A program made the position numbers and the translations under genes. Shown piece after piece: positions 9,344 through 17,929 of a stretch of DNA of 36,287 nucleotides. Location: positions 1 through 36,287 of the forward strand of contig JAWKTT010000043.1 of NCBI GenBank assembly GCA_041398965.1. Direction: 5' to 3'. The stretch comes from JAWKTT01 sp041398965 (GTDB lineage Bacteria > Planctomycetota > Planctomycetia > Planctomycetales > Planctomycetaceae). A model generated the notes under the pieces. The model had not been told where the DNA came from. It ran no database searches and saw only the letters and a list, made by a program, of their open reading frames with translations. How positions within the stretch are numbered: position 1 is the first letter of the stretch; the number at the start of each line of letters is the position of its first letter.

Positions 9344-10509
9344 GGCGCCAACTCGATCCGTTTGGGTCGAAAGAGTGTGACATCCAGAAATGCTTTACCG
9401 GCCTCATCCAGCATCAAGACCTTAGTCAGCTTCACTTGCCGCAAGATGCTGTTGAGCATGAGCGACCACGATGTTTTTTTCTGGGGAAACGTTACTAAGA
9501 GCTTTTGGAGATCGACCTTTGCTTCTCCCATCGCGGGGTAGTCAATAATGATCGGAACCTCAATCGCCGCCCCCGCTGCGATGAGTACATCTTCTAACGC
9601 GACCTTCTCGAAGCCGACTTCCACAAACTTATACAACTGCGGAGCCGCTGCCGGGGCCGGAGCCGCTTGCCCCTTGGCATCGGGCTCTGGCAGAGGCCAA
9701 CCGATCGGCCAGGGATCCGAGATTTCGCTGAGTCGCTGAATCTTCAGTTCGATGTTCCCGGTCGGCGTACGTAACGGACGAAAGCCCAACCCCGCATCTC
9801 GCAACAAAATGGCGAGAGCCGTCCCGGTTGACAGTCCACGAGTATCGTTCCTGACAGCCGGCCCTTCGACCTCCGTTCCCAAAGCCTTCTCAGCCGAAGT
9901 CGCCACCCGAACCGGAAACCCTTCCGGGATCGGCAACTTTCCAATCGCCTGAGCCAACGGCAGTCCAACGCTTGTTTCAGCATCCTTCTCCTTCAAACTC
10001 AGCGCAGCATACAACTGAGAGAATTGGTCCTTGTTCATTCCCCACAACGGTTGCCCCTCTGGCGCCCCCTGTGCCCCGTATGCCTTTAACTCGTCAATCC
10101 ATTCTGACAATTGCTTGCCATCACTCTTCGAGAACTTCCTTGTTCCAAATGTAATGGTCCCTTTTTCGTCCATCTCGCCGAGCACTTTGACCGTCCGCAC
10201 TCGACCTCGCACCGTCTCCGTCACCGACAGTTCGTCTCCCAAGATGGACGACCGAAACTGCGGCGAATAACCCAGATTGGCAAAGACTCGACTCCACTCC
10301 TGAGCCTCGACTCGTCCCCCAAACTGCGGCGTGAGCACAGTAAAATCGATGACAGTCGTCAATTTCCCCCGCACTCCCGCGTCGGGCTGAGCCATCCCCC
10401 CACGTGTCAGGCAGGTTAGCACACCCACAAAGAACAGGGCGCGCCCCACTCTCCGTCGACATTCACTCCTCATCGACAGTTTCACATGAATCTCCATGAC
10501 TGACAGCAT
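9340..10509 (-). CDS. Exported protein with possible STN-like domains
   Basis: This is a 389-residue protein with a signal peptide (core ALFFVGVLTCL, cleavage near GGMAQ). The start at 10509 has GGAGG seven bases upstream; a second in-frame ATG follows four codons later without that spacing. Two parts resemble the short beta-alpha modules found before secretins and TonB receptors (STN). One lies around GLSTGTALAILLRDAGLGFRP. The second is around KVDLQKLLVTFPQKKTSWSL. A Pro/Ala-rich linker separates them. Such modules usually bind other envelope proteins. The gene is first in a two-gene unit with the membrane protein downstream (GTGA overlap). Secretion-system involvement is inference only; no secretin domain is present. 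Confidence 0.6.
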   Translation of the reverse strand: MLSVMEIHVKLSMRSECRRRVGRALFFVGVLTCLTRGGMAQPDAGVRGKLTTVIDFTVLTPQFGGRVEAQEWSRVFANLGYSPQFRSSILGDELSVTETVRGRVRTVKVLGEMDEKGTITFGTRKFSKSDGKQLSEWIDELKAYGAQGAPEGQPLWGMNKDQFSQLYAALSLKEKDAETSVGLPLAQAIGKLPIPEGFPVRVATSAEKALGTEVEGPAVRNDTRGLSTGTALAILLRDAGLGFRPLRTPTGNIELKIQRLSEISDPWPIGWPLPEPDAKGQAAPAPAAAPQLYKFVEVGFEKVALEDVLIAAGAAIEVPIIIDYPAMGEAKVDLQKLLVTFPQKKTSWSLMLNSILRQVKLTKVLMLDEAGKAFLDVTLFRPKRIELAP

Positions 10510-10709
10510 ATGCAGACCTCCAAGCTAGACCGCCCCATCATACCCCCTCTCAACGAAGCCACACAATCCCCGATCGGATGATTGTGACGTTCTTGTTCTT
10601 CCGCCTCAGTTCTTCAAACGATTTGACCATCCCGCTCCCCATCACCATACTTCCGCCAGACCGCGTACGCTCACTCGACAACACCCCCTTTTCGAAGGCC
10701 GACCATACC

Positions 10710-12311
10710 ATGTTTGACCGCGAACAATTTCAACGCAAGGCCGACTTCCGTGGCGTCTATCCGAATCAGCTCAACGAAGAGCTGGCCTATCACGTCGGGC
10801 GATACCTCGTGCAGTATGTCGCCCATGAGACCGGAAGCTCCAGCCCAGCCATTCTCGTCGGACGTGACGGTCGGACGTCATCCACCGCCATCTATCGGTC
10901 GGTGATCGATGGCATCGCCGAAGCGGGGGGACATCCCCTCTGTTGCGGACTCGCCACCACCGACATGGTGCAGTGGGGGACCGGTATGCAACTTCAAGGA
11001 GCCATTGCCGGGGTGATGATTACCGCCTCACACAACCCCCCCGAATACAACGGCATCAAGATGCTGCTGCGAAACCCCGAAACCGAAAGCATCGACATCG
11101 TCCGCCCGGTCGATCATCTCAAACCATACTGGGAGAAAGATGGTGATGGGGCCGAAGCTCCACCCACCGAAAGGCTCCCTTATCCGACCGGCGGCCGACT
11201 CTCACTGCATCAAGACTTCGTCGACGCTGCTTGCGAACGGGCCGAACGTCTCGCATCAGCCACCGGAAGCATCGTCCTTGACCCCGGCAACGGCGTTGGA
11301 GGCATCTTCATCCCCCTTATGAAAAAAGTCTTCGCAGAACAGGGAGCCGAAGTCGAACTGCGATCAATCTTTGCCGAAATCGATGGTCGTTTCCCAAATC
11401 GCCCTTCAAACCCCGGCCTTCCCGGTGCCGTCGCCGAATTGCAGAAGGTCGTTGTCGAAACCAAGTCCGCCTTCGGGGCAGCACTCGACGGAGATGCGGA
11501 CCGCGTGTTTCTCGTTGATGAAAAGGGAACGTTCGTCCCCGGATCGCAACTTCTCGCCGCTCTTGCGACGATCGCCCTCAAACGGCGCGGGCCCGGAGCC
11601 GTTGTCTTCGCTGCCGTCTCCTCGTTCAAAGTTATCGAAGCCATCCGCCAAGAAGGGGGAACTCCGATTTTCTGCCGTGTCGGACAGGATGCCGCAAAGG
11701 TCGCCCTAATTAAAACGAACGCCGTTTTTGGAGGAGAATCCTCCGCACACTACAATTTCCCCGACACGTATTGCTTAGACTCCGGGCTCTTCGCACTCAT
11801 GATGTTTTGGGACGAACTATTAGCTTCCGGAAAAACCTGTTCCGAAGCCCTCGCCTCCTCCGCTTCATGGCCTAATAGTGGCGAAGTAAACCTCCGTATC
11901 GAATGTGGCAACTGGAAAGAAATGAGCCGTCAGGTCATTGCCATGCTCGAGAAGGAGTATTCGTCCCCCTCGGCGAATTGCTACATCACCCAGCTCGATG
12001 GAATTGGTGTCTATCACCCGAAGGTTGCGGAACTCCCGACAAGCGAAGACCTTTTCACTGTCGACCCGGTCGGCGACCCCAACGGGACGATTTACCGCAT
12101 TATTGCCGACGGATACACCCCGGACTGGTGGTTTAATGTCCGGGCCTCGAACAACGAGCCTTTGCTGCGTGTCAACTTCGAGTCACAGGATGCCAGCAAC
12201 CTTAACGCCCAATCCCTCGACCTCATCGCCCGAATCAACAAGTTCTGCAAGGCAAACAATGCGGTCCTTAAAGTTGAAAACCCCGGCACCCTATCAATTA
12301 CGCTCGATTAA
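10710..12311 (+). CDS. Phosphoglucomutase/phosphomannomutase family protein
   Basis: This 533-residue alpha-D-phosphohexomutase interconverts hexose 1- and 6-phosphates in the cytoplasm. All four family signatures are present: the phosphoserine loop TASHNPPEYNG with the catalytic Ser at 107, the magnesium loop DGDADR at 260-265, the sugar-specificity loop GGESSAH, and the C-terminal phosphate-binding RASNNEPLLR. The GGES form does not decide between glucose and mannose substrates. I start it at the ATG at 10710, where homology to the family begins (MFDREQFQRKADFRG). The open frame continues 44 codons upstream but is not protein-like. The ribosome binding site is weak. With the branching enzyme 2 kb away it fits glycogen or exopolysaccharide precursor supply. 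Its neighbour upstream is divergent. Confidence 0.95.
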   Translation: MFDREQFQRKADFRGVYPNQLNEELAYHVGRYLVQYVAHETGSSSPAILVGRDGRTSSTAIYRSVIDGIAEAGGHPLCCGLATTDMVQWGTGMQLQGAIAGVMITASHNPPEYNGIKMLLRNPETESIDIVRPVDHLKPYWEKDGDGAEAPPTERLPYPTGGRLSLHQDFVDAACERAERLASATGSIVLDPGNGVGGIFIPLMKKVFAEQGAEVELRSIFAEIDGRFPNRPSNPGLPGAVAELQKVVVETKSAFGAALDGDADRVFLVDEKGTFVPGSQLLAALATIALKRRGPGAVVFAAVSSFKVIEAIRQEGGTPIFCRVGQDAAKVALIKTNAVFGGESSAHYNFPDTYCLDSGLFALMMFWDELLASGKTCSEALASSASWPNSGEVNLRIECGNWKEMSRQVIAMLEKEYSSPSANCYITQLDGIGVYHPKVAELPTSEDLFTVDPVGDPNGTIYRIIADGYTPDWWFNVRASNNEPLLRVNFESQDASNLNAQSLDLIARINKFCKANNAVLKVENPGTLSITLD

Positions 12312-12327
12312 TTGAGATCCCTCCCTT

Positions 12328-12352
12328 CACCCCACGCCGAAAGTGTGGGGTG
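12328..12352 (+). terminator. Hairpin after phosphohexomutase gene
   Basis: CACCCCAC pairs perfectly with GTGGGGTG (8 bp, nine-base loop) starting 17 bases after the stop codon. It has no T-tract, so intrinsic termination is uncertain. Confidence 0.4.
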
Positions 12353-12382
12353 TCGGCCTCGGCGTTACTTGTCGACACAAAA

Positions 12383-12414
12383 AAACCCTCGTCGTGCGAT
12401 GACGACGAGGGTTT
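12383..12414 (-). terminator. Strong intrinsic terminator, minus-strand orientation
   Basis: AAACCCTCGTCGT pairs perfectly with its complement (13 bp, six-base loop). On the minus strand the stem is followed by a run of T, as in a classic Rho-independent terminator. It would end transcripts from the pilin gene about 230 bases downstream of its stop codon. It also faces transcription from the phosphohexomutase gene. Confidence 0.75.
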
Positions 12415-12558
12415 CGGCAAGACAACAACCCCACGCAGTGCTTGCCAACTTTTTCTTAGTGACGGCTGGGGAGCCGGTGGTTCTTTGTGGTTCGTGGTGC
12501 GACTTATTAAGAGTGGTCAGGTCTTGTAAGTCGCGGTGGTCTGTTTCGAGAGATCGTG

Positions 12559-12584
12559 GTTCGTTGGTCTGGTTCGTTGGTCTG
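12559..12584. repeat. Perfect 13-bp tandem duplication
   Basis: The word GTTCGTTGGTCTG occurs twice head to tail without mismatch. Related shorter words (GTGGTTCGT) flank it on both sides. Confidence 0.8.
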
Positions 12585-12598
12585 TGGTTCGTGTGCAA

Positions 12599-12624
12599 AG
12601 CCCCACGTCTGTGACGTGGGGGCT
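12599..12624 (-). terminator. GC-rich hairpin just after the pilin gene
   Basis: AGCCCCACGTC pairs with GACGTGGGGGCT, 11 bp with one extra G and a three-base loop. It begins 19 bases past the pilin stop codon. The minus-strand tail is CTTTGC, a weak T-tract, so it may act as a terminator or as mRNA 3'-end protection. Confidence 0.5.
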
Positions 12625-12642
12625 CCTGTTCGTTCTGAGTGA

Positions 12643-12930
12643 TTAGTTATCGCAAGTCAAATCGTCCTGGCCGCCGCAGTAGTCGACGTGGTCACGGAAG
12701 CCGAAGCCTCCAGCCCATCCCTTATGACCGGCGATCCCATCGCTGTGATAGCTCTGGTCGACACAGTTGAAGGCTGCCCCGACATCTTCCAATTCTTCGC
12801 TGACGTTCCAGGCCAACTCGCTCAGGCCAGCAATGAGGCCGAGGACGCAGATGGTCGCGATCAGGACCAGTTCCGCAGAAACGATGAAGCCGTTTTCGTC
12901 AGCGTGGAGTTTGGCGAACAGGTTGGTCAT
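12643..12930 (-). CDS. Flp-like (type IVb) pilin family protein
   Basis: This 95-residue protein begins with a short charged leader ending DENG, followed by a 22-residue hydrophobic helix (FIVSAELVLIATICVLGLIA). That is the layout of Flp/type IVb prepilins, which a prepilin peptidase cleaves after the Gly. The conserved Glu lies at +6 if cleavage is after G14, or at +5 if after F15. The remainder is acidic and glycine- and aromatic-rich with Cys residues (NCVDQSY and a DYCGGQDDLTCDN tail), longer than minimal Flp pilins. GAGG precedes the ATG by about nine bases. A sigma-54-like promoter lies about 95 bases upstream. No assembly (Tad/Flp) genes are in the window, so the secretion machine must be encoded elsewhere. 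It could instead be a pseudopilin. Confidence 0.75.
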   Translation of the reverse strand: MTNLFAKLHADENGFIVSAELVLIATICVLGLIAGLSELAWNVSEELEDVGAAFNCVDQSYHSDGIAGHKGWAGGFGFRDHVDYCGGQDDLTCDN

Positions 12931-13493
12931 GGAAGTGTCCTCAAGGTGTGGGGTGAGTTTTCGTTTGTTTGGCGTTCGAGAGTCTGTCGTGTTGACTCGT
13001 CGTTGTTTGATGAGAAGTGATAAAGCACCCCGCGTGCCAAACGCTTGACAACCCGTTCAGAAATCTTGACACCACCTCGCAACCATCTCCACAACCCCTT
13101 TCATGTCAGAGAGATGCGCCACTTACAAGAACGACACATTTTGTTCAACAACCGAGACACCCCCCATCCGTCCGATGATGCCGCCACGCCACACCCCCCG
13201 CCGTCCGCCCAGCCGCGTCGACGTAACCTCTGACTCCACCACAAGTTCCACCCCACGTTGCCGAATCACCACGACGATTCCACAACGCAACATCCACCGG
13301 CCAACACGTGACAAACAACGCGACTCCGAAACTACGCGGGTGAGGCCGGCGACATCTCGCTAAGCCGACATTGACCACCGCACTTCCGCCGCGACGGACG
13401 AATCATGCGGTTCAGTGGCCATCAACGTCGCAACCGGGTAGGCTGATGCGACGTTGGCAGTTCCCGTCCTCGCTCACTTTCCGAACGTGCATC
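12931..13493. other. Long noncoding region between pilin and DUF1080 genes
   Basis: These 563 bases separate divergent genes. The pilin-proximal end holds the sigma-54-like promoter. Two copies of CTTGACA lie about 22 bases apart at 13044-13071. From about 13080 to 13400 the sequence is C- and A-rich on the plus strand and all short open frames translate to Arg/Thr/Pro-rich text that does not look like protein. I see no RNA gene. Confidence 0.55.
13024..13039 (-). promoter_or_regulatory. Putative sigma-54 (RpoN) promoter of the pilin gene
   Basis: On the minus strand the sequence reads TGGCACG, four bases, then GTGCT. It matches the -24/-12 consensus (YTGGCACG-N4-TTGCW) at all but one position, with the essential GG and GC spaced correctly. 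Transcription would start near 13013, giving a leader of about 83 bases before the pilin ATG. Confidence 0.65.
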
Positions 13494-14177
13494 ATGAAAC
13501 ACACTCTCGCATGGTTGCTGTTACTACTCGTTGGGCTCGCTCAGGGGGCCATCGCGGAAGAGGCAGAGCAGGGATTCACGCCCATCTTTGATGGCAAGAC
13601 CCTGGAAGGTTGGACCGGAGCCGAGGCGAATTATATCGTCAAGGATGGGGAGATTCAGTCGCTCCCGAAGAAGGGGGGTAATCTCTACACCACGAAAGAC
13701 TACGCTGACTTCATCCTGCGATTTGAGTTTCTGCTGACACCGGGGGCCAACAATGGGATCGGCATCCGTGTCCCTAACGGCAAACATGCCTCGACTGATG
13801 GCATGGAGATTCAAATCCTCGACGACTCCGCCAAGAAGCACCAAAAGGTGAAACCTTATCAACGACACGGCTCGATCTACGGTTTTTTCCCTGCCAAGAC
13901 CGGTTCCTTGAAGCCCGTAGGGGAGTGGAACAGCCAGGAGATTCGCTGCATCGGCCGACAAGTCACCGTGATTGTCAACGGCGAAACCATTGTCGACGCC
14001 AACCTGGATGAGCTTGCTGAGAAAGGGCCAGCAGATGAATTCAAACGTCCGGGGATCAACTCTAAGACGGGACGACTCTGTTTTTGCGGTCATGGTGCGG
14101 AGGTTCACTTCCGCAATCTGAGAATCCAGGAAATCACCGACAACACCGAGGGGGCGTCACCCGAGGCAATCCCCTAG
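13494..14177 (+). CDS. DUF1080 (3-keto-disaccharide hydrolase-like) secreted protein
   Basis: The product has 227 residues. A signal peptide (MKHTLAWLLLLLVGLAQGAIA) sets the start at 13494; the open frame extends 41 codons upstream without protein character. The mature part is one DUF1080 beta-sandwich: FTPIFDGKTLEGWTG at the start, the motif NNGIGIRVP, DGMEIQILDD, YGFFPAK, GEWNSQEIRCIG and a closing FRNLRI. DUF1080 is a concanavalin-like fold abundant in Planctomycetota, and characterised relatives act on 3-keto sugars or glycosides. It probably works in the periplasm or at the cell surface on carbohydrate. The branching-enzyme gene follows 71 bp downstream on the same strand and may be co-transcribed. 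A second DUF1080 protein is encoded at 31956. Confidence 0.9.
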   Translation: MKHTLAWLLLLLVGLAQGAIAEEAEQGFTPIFDGKTLEGWTGAEANYIVKDGEIQSLPKKGGNLYTTKDYADFILRFEFLLTPGANNGIGIRVPNGKHASTDGMEIQILDDSAKKHQKVKPYQRHGSIYGFFPAKTGSLKPVGEWNSQEIRCIGRQVTVIVNGETIVDANLDELAEKGPADEFKRPGINSKTGRLCFCGHGAEVHFRNLRIQEITDNTEGASPEAIP

Positions 14178-14248
14178 ACTCTGTCGAAAGACAGCGTCCC
14201 GTTTCGCTCGCACCGGGGATGTCGAGAAGGAGTTCGAGGAACTCAAGG

Positions 14249-16171
14249 ATGCAAACTTCACACTCTCACGATACGCCTGTGCTGCAGACCGACTTGTTCT
14301 CGAAGCCTCAGCGACAGGCCATGGTTCATGGCATGAATTGCACAACATATCGCTACCTCGGTGCACACCCGATGATTCAGGATGGGGTGTCAGGGACTCG
14401 TTTTGCCGTTTGGGCCCCGAATGCCCGTGAAGTCTGTGTCCTCAATGAGGCGAACGCCTGGTCGCACGGGGGCTTCTATCTCAATGGCAGCAATGAAGGG
14501 GTCTGGTCGGGTTTCATTCCCGGCGTCGCACCGGGCGAAGTCTACAAATACAGCATTCGGACACAGACAGGCAACCTGCTAGAAAAGTCCGACCCTTATG
14601 CTTTCGCCGCCGAACTCCCGCCGCGTACCGGGTCGATCGTCACCGACCTCACACGCTTCCAATGGCAAGATCAAGATTGGATGGACCGCCGTCAACAGTT
14701 CGACTGGCTTCATGCCCCGATTAGTATTTACGAAGTACAATTGGCATCCTGGAAAAGACCTTGGGATGGACGGAAGTATCATAGCTATGCCGAGCTTGCG
14801 GAACTGCTGGTCGAGTATTGTCATGAGATGGGCTACACCCATCTCGAATTAATGCCCATTACCGAGTATCCGTTCGACGGTTCATGGGGCTATCAAACAA
14901 CAGGCTACTTTGCCCCCACGTCTCGCTTTGGAGGTCCCGAAGACTTTCAAAAGTTTGTCGACACCTGCCACCGCAATGGCATTGGCGTCATCATCGACTG
15001 GGTTCCTGCTCACTTCCCGACCGACGCTCATTCGATTGGACGCTTCGATGGAACCGCACTCTACGAACATGAAGATGCGAGAAAAGGATTCCACCCCGAT
15101 TGGAATACATTCATCTTTAACTATGGACGTAATGAAGTCCGCAACTTTTTACTGTCCAGCGCTCGCTTCTGGTGTGACATGTATCATATCGACGGCCTGA
15201 GAGTGGATGCCGTCGCGTCAATGTTGTACCTCGATTACTCACGCAAGGAGGGAGAATGGATTCCGAACGCGGAAGGGGGACGCGAGAATCTTGAAGCCAT
15301 TAGTTTTCTGCGAGACTTTAACTCGATGATCCATGCCGAGTTTCCTGGAGCAATCACTCTGGCCGAAGAATCGACGTCGTGGGGGGGTGTTTCGCGGCCT
15401 CTGTACGATGGGGGGCTAGGTTTCTCGATGAAGTGGGATATGGGGTGGATGAATGACACTCTCAAATACTTCCGTCGCAACCCGTTGTATCGTGCCCACC
15501 ATCAGAACGAACTCTCCTTCCGCATGATGTATGCCTTCACCGAGAACTTTGTGCTTCCACTCTCGCATGATGAAGTGGTCCACATGAAGGGGGCACTCAT
15601 CGAACAGATGCCCGGCGATGACTGGCAGAAATTCGCCAACTTGCGGCTCCTCTACGGATATCAATACACAACGCCCGGAAAACCCCTCCTCTTTATGAGC
15701 TGTGAATTCGCCCAGCGAACCGAATGGAATCATGACCAGCAATTGGACTGGGGACTGCTGCAAGACCCGAAACATGCCGGGATTCGACAGTTCGTCGGAG
15801 ACATGAACCGCGTCCTGCGTGAGCAACCGGCTCTCTACGATCTCGATTTCGAAGCGGGCGGATTCGCCTGGATTCATGCGGACGATGCAGCCCATAGTGT
15901 CTATTCGTGGTGTCGATATTCACGCAGCGGGGAACTCCTTGTCGTCATGATGAACATGACCCCGGTCCCGCGTCAGATTTATCGTGTCGGTGTCCCTCGG
16001 CCGGGACACTATGCAGAAATCATTAACAGCGACTCCCATCTCTACGGCGGAACCGATGTTGGTAACCTCGGTGGCTTAAATACCGAACCCGTTGCGATGC
16101 ATAGCCACAGCCAAAGCCTCCAAGTCGTACTCCCCCCTTTAGGGATGCTAATTCTGAAACATCAGGGCTAA
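14249..16171 (+). CDS. glgB: 1,4-alpha-glucan branching enzyme
   Basis: This 640-residue GH13 enzyme makes alpha-1,6 branches in glycogen by cutting and transferring alpha-1,4 chains. An N-terminal CBM48-type beta domain (about 30-125, with GTRFAVWAPNAREV) precedes the catalytic barrel. Visible GH13 signatures are DWVPAHFP, DGLRVDAVAS with the nucleophile at D320, LAEEST with the acid/base at E373, and LSHDEVVHMKG. TEYPFDGSWGYQTTGYF is the hallmark of bacterial GlgB. It lacks the extra N1 domain of the longest GlgB forms. The ATG at 14249 has GAGGA about nine bases upstream. With the phosphohexomutase at 10710 it suggests glycogen storage, but no GlgA or GlgC gene is in the window. Confidence 0.97.
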   Translation: MQTSHSHDTPVLQTDLFSKPQRQAMVHGMNCTTYRYLGAHPMIQDGVSGTRFAVWAPNAREVCVLNEANAWSHGGFYLNGSNEGVWSGFIPGVAPGEVYKYSIRTQTGNLLEKSDPYAFAAELPPRTGSIVTDLTRFQWQDQDWMDRRQQFDWLHAPISIYEVQLASWKRPWDGRKYHSYAELAELLVEYCHEMGYTHLELMPITEYPFDGSWGYQTTGYFAPTSRFGGPEDFQKFVDTCHRNGIGVIIDWVPAHFPTDAHSIGRFDGTALYEHEDARKGFHPDWNTFIFNYGRNEVRNFLLSSARFWCDMYHIDGLRVDAVASMLYLDYSRKEGEWIPNAEGGRENLEAISFLRDFNSMIHAEFPGAITLAEESTSWGGVSRPLYDGGLGFSMKWDMGWMNDTLKYFRRNPLYRAHHQNELSFRMMYAFTENFVLPLSHDEVVHMKGALIEQMPGDDWQKFANLRLLYGYQYTTPGKPLLFMSCEFAQRTEWNHDQQLDWGLLQDPKHAGIRQFVGDMNRVLREQPALYDLDFEAGGFAWIHADDAAHSVYSWCRYSRSGELLVVMMNMTPVPRQIYRVGVPRPGHYAEIINSDSHLYGGTDVGNLGGLNTEPVAMHSHSQSLQVVLPPLGMLILKHQG

Positions 16172-16292
16172 GTAGACGACCCAGCATCGTCTCGCTCCGC
16201 GTACGATGTACGGGGCAAAACTGGGTGCACAACCACATGACAATTGCGCGGCGTTTTCCTCTGGGCGTCATATCGACTTTGCGAGGTGTGCT

Positions 16293-17924
16293 ATGCGAAT
16301 AGGGACTGTGTTGTCTAAGAGATATAGACTCTTAGGTTTCGTTCTAGCTGCCGTCACTCTGGCTCCCCTTGCGGCGAACTTGTGCAATTCCTATGCCGGG
16401 GAGATTCTGTTTCATGAGGCCACCAAAGAGGCGGGACTGTTGGAGTCGTTGCAAGGACTCATGGGGCATGGCGGTGCCTGGGGAGATGTCGATGGTGACG
16501 GCGATCTCGATCTGTACGTAGGAGGTTTCGCCGATCGTCCGGACGCAGAATATGCTCCTGCCAATGGCCCAGTTGGGAGTCAGCTGTTTATCAACGATAA
16601 TGGCAAGTTCCGCGTGGCTGACAACTTGCCGACGCTTTACGCCCGCACGAGCGGAGCGGTTTTTGTCGATCTCGACAATGATGGTGCGTTAGAGCTTTAT
16701 GTCGCGAACAATGCGAAGCCGGGTGGGAAGCCTAACACGCGTGGCATGCGACAGGCAAAAGCACAACCACAACGGTCTGTCCTGTATCAGCAACGAAGTG
16801 GACAGTGGATTGATATTAGCGAGGCGAGCGGGGCGTGCCCCCAAGGTCTGCATACTGCGCGCAATGTCGTCATTTTAGATTACGATGCCGATGGGTTATT
16901 AGATTTACTCCTCATAGAAGACCGCTTCCGCAAAGATCCCCATTCTGTGTTATTACGAAATGAGGGAAACCTGGAGTTTCGGGATGTGACCGCAAAGGCG
17001 GGGTTGCCGAACGACCTCTTTGGATTAGGCCACGCCGTCGCCGATCTAAATGATGATGGCCGTCCTGACATTTTCATCGGGCATAGCAATCGGTTCTTTC
17101 TTTCTCAGGGAGATGGAACCTACATCGAGCCCGAGGGGTTGAAGGCGCTCTTTGCGTGGCAACCACTCCACGGGGAGGACTGGCCGTGCGGGGCCGCTTT
17201 GGGGGACCTCAACGGCGACGGGCTGTTGGACCTCGTACTCAGTATTCATTGCGAAACGGCACGAAACAAGCTGTATCTCAATCGTGGTTTGCAAGATGGC
17301 GTGCCGCAATTTGAGGATGTCACCGCAAAGGCTGGCTGGCCGGATTCGATACCCGCGAAGGCTCCGCATGTCGAACTATATGACTTTGACAACGATGGCT
17401 TACTTGATGTCCATCTCACCGCGGGATGGCTAGACAGCGATGGAGCGTATCGTCCTTTAATCTATCGCAACACGGGAACGAACAAGGATGGGGTGCCTCA
17501 GTTTGCGGCCACCCATGAGAGTTCGTCGCCGATGGTGTATTTCCCCGCAGGCCCTGCGGCGGACGTTAACAATGATGGACGTGTCGACCTCTTTCTAATC
17601 AATTGGTTCACAGGGAATCACTGTCGACTATTACTAAATCAGACGGCCAGCGGCAATTGGCTCGACATCACCGTGACGGGACGATCATTTAATAAAATGG
17701 GGATCGGCAGCCAGGTGAAGGTGTTTGAGGCGGGGGAGGGGGGGCGGTTGTTAGGGACGCAGGAAATTCAGGTCGGTTGTGGCTATGCCAGTGGCGGACC
17801 GGCTGTGGTTCACTTCGGATTGGGAAAAACAGAGTTCGTGGATATTGAAGTGCGGCTGCCAAACGGTGAGGTCGTGCGGCGCAAACAAGCCGCGGTCAAT
17901 CAACGTCTGTCGATCGAGGAGTAG
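16293..17924 (+). CDS. FG-GAP/VCBS repeat protein with ASPIC/UnbV domain (CRTAC1-like)
   Basis: This is a 543-residue exported protein. The ATG at 16293 has GAGG eight bases upstream and starts a signal peptide ending near NSYAG. At least seven calcium-binding loops of the form DxDxDGxxD are visible (DVDGDGDLD, DLDNDGALE, DYDADGLLD, DLNDDGRPD, DLNGDGLLD, DFDNDGLLD, DVNNDGRVD), spaced as blades of an FG-GAP beta-propeller. The last 90 residues match ASPIC/UnbV (NWLDITVTG, IGSQVKVFEAG, GGPAVVHFGLG). Relatives are secreted adhesion or ligand-binding proteins. It is followed after five bases by the next gene, so they form an operon. It uses at least 12 TTA leucine codons, against one each in accA and the kinase gene. 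Confidence 0.92.
   Translation: MRIGTVLSKRYRLLGFVLAAVTLAPLAANLCNSYAGEILFHEATKEAGLLESLQGLMGHGGAWGDVDGDGDLDLYVGGFADRPDAEYAPANGPVGSQLFINDNGKFRVADNLPTLYARTSGAVFVDLDNDGALELYVANNAKPGGKPNTRGMRQAKAQPQRSVLYQQRSGQWIDISEASGACPQGLHTARNVVILDYDADGLLDLLLIEDRFRKDPHSVLLRNEGNLEFRDVTAKAGLPNDLFGLGHAVADLNDDGRPDIFIGHSNRFFLSQGDGTYIEPEGLKALFAWQPLHGEDWPCGAALGDLNGDGLLDLVLSIHCETARNKLYLNRGLQDGVPQFEDVTAKAGWPDSIPAKAPHVELYDFDNDGLLDVHLTAGWLDSDGAYRPLIYRNTGTNKDGVPQFAATHESSSPMVYFPAGPAADVNNDGRVDLFLINWFTGNHCRLLLNQTASGNWLDITVTGRSFNKMGIGSQVKVFEAGEGGRLLGTQEIQVGCGYASGGPAVVHFGLGKTEFVDIEVRLPNGEVVRRKQAAVNQRLSIEE
16315..16335. repeat. 7-bp inverted repeat within signal-peptide codons
   Basis: CTAAGAG and CTCTTAG flank a seven-base AT-rich loop about 20 bases after the start codon. 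It could fold near the ribosome binding region or be a protein-binding site. It may also be chance. Confidence 0.35.
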
Positions 17925-17929
17925 CGAAC

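Larger units (their letters stand above)
12312..12642 (+). other. Intergenic region with three hairpins and a short tandem repeat
   Basis: This 331-base region between the convergent phosphohexomutase and pilin genes holds no gene. It contains three hairpins, listed separately, and a stretch rich in TGGTTCGT and TTGGTCT words from about 12470 to 12595. Confidence 0.7.

Noticed and set aside
13045..13363. Short plus-strand frames before the first DUF1080 gene
   Set aside because: Arg/Thr/Pro-rich translations in several overlapping frames, typical of noncoding sequence here.
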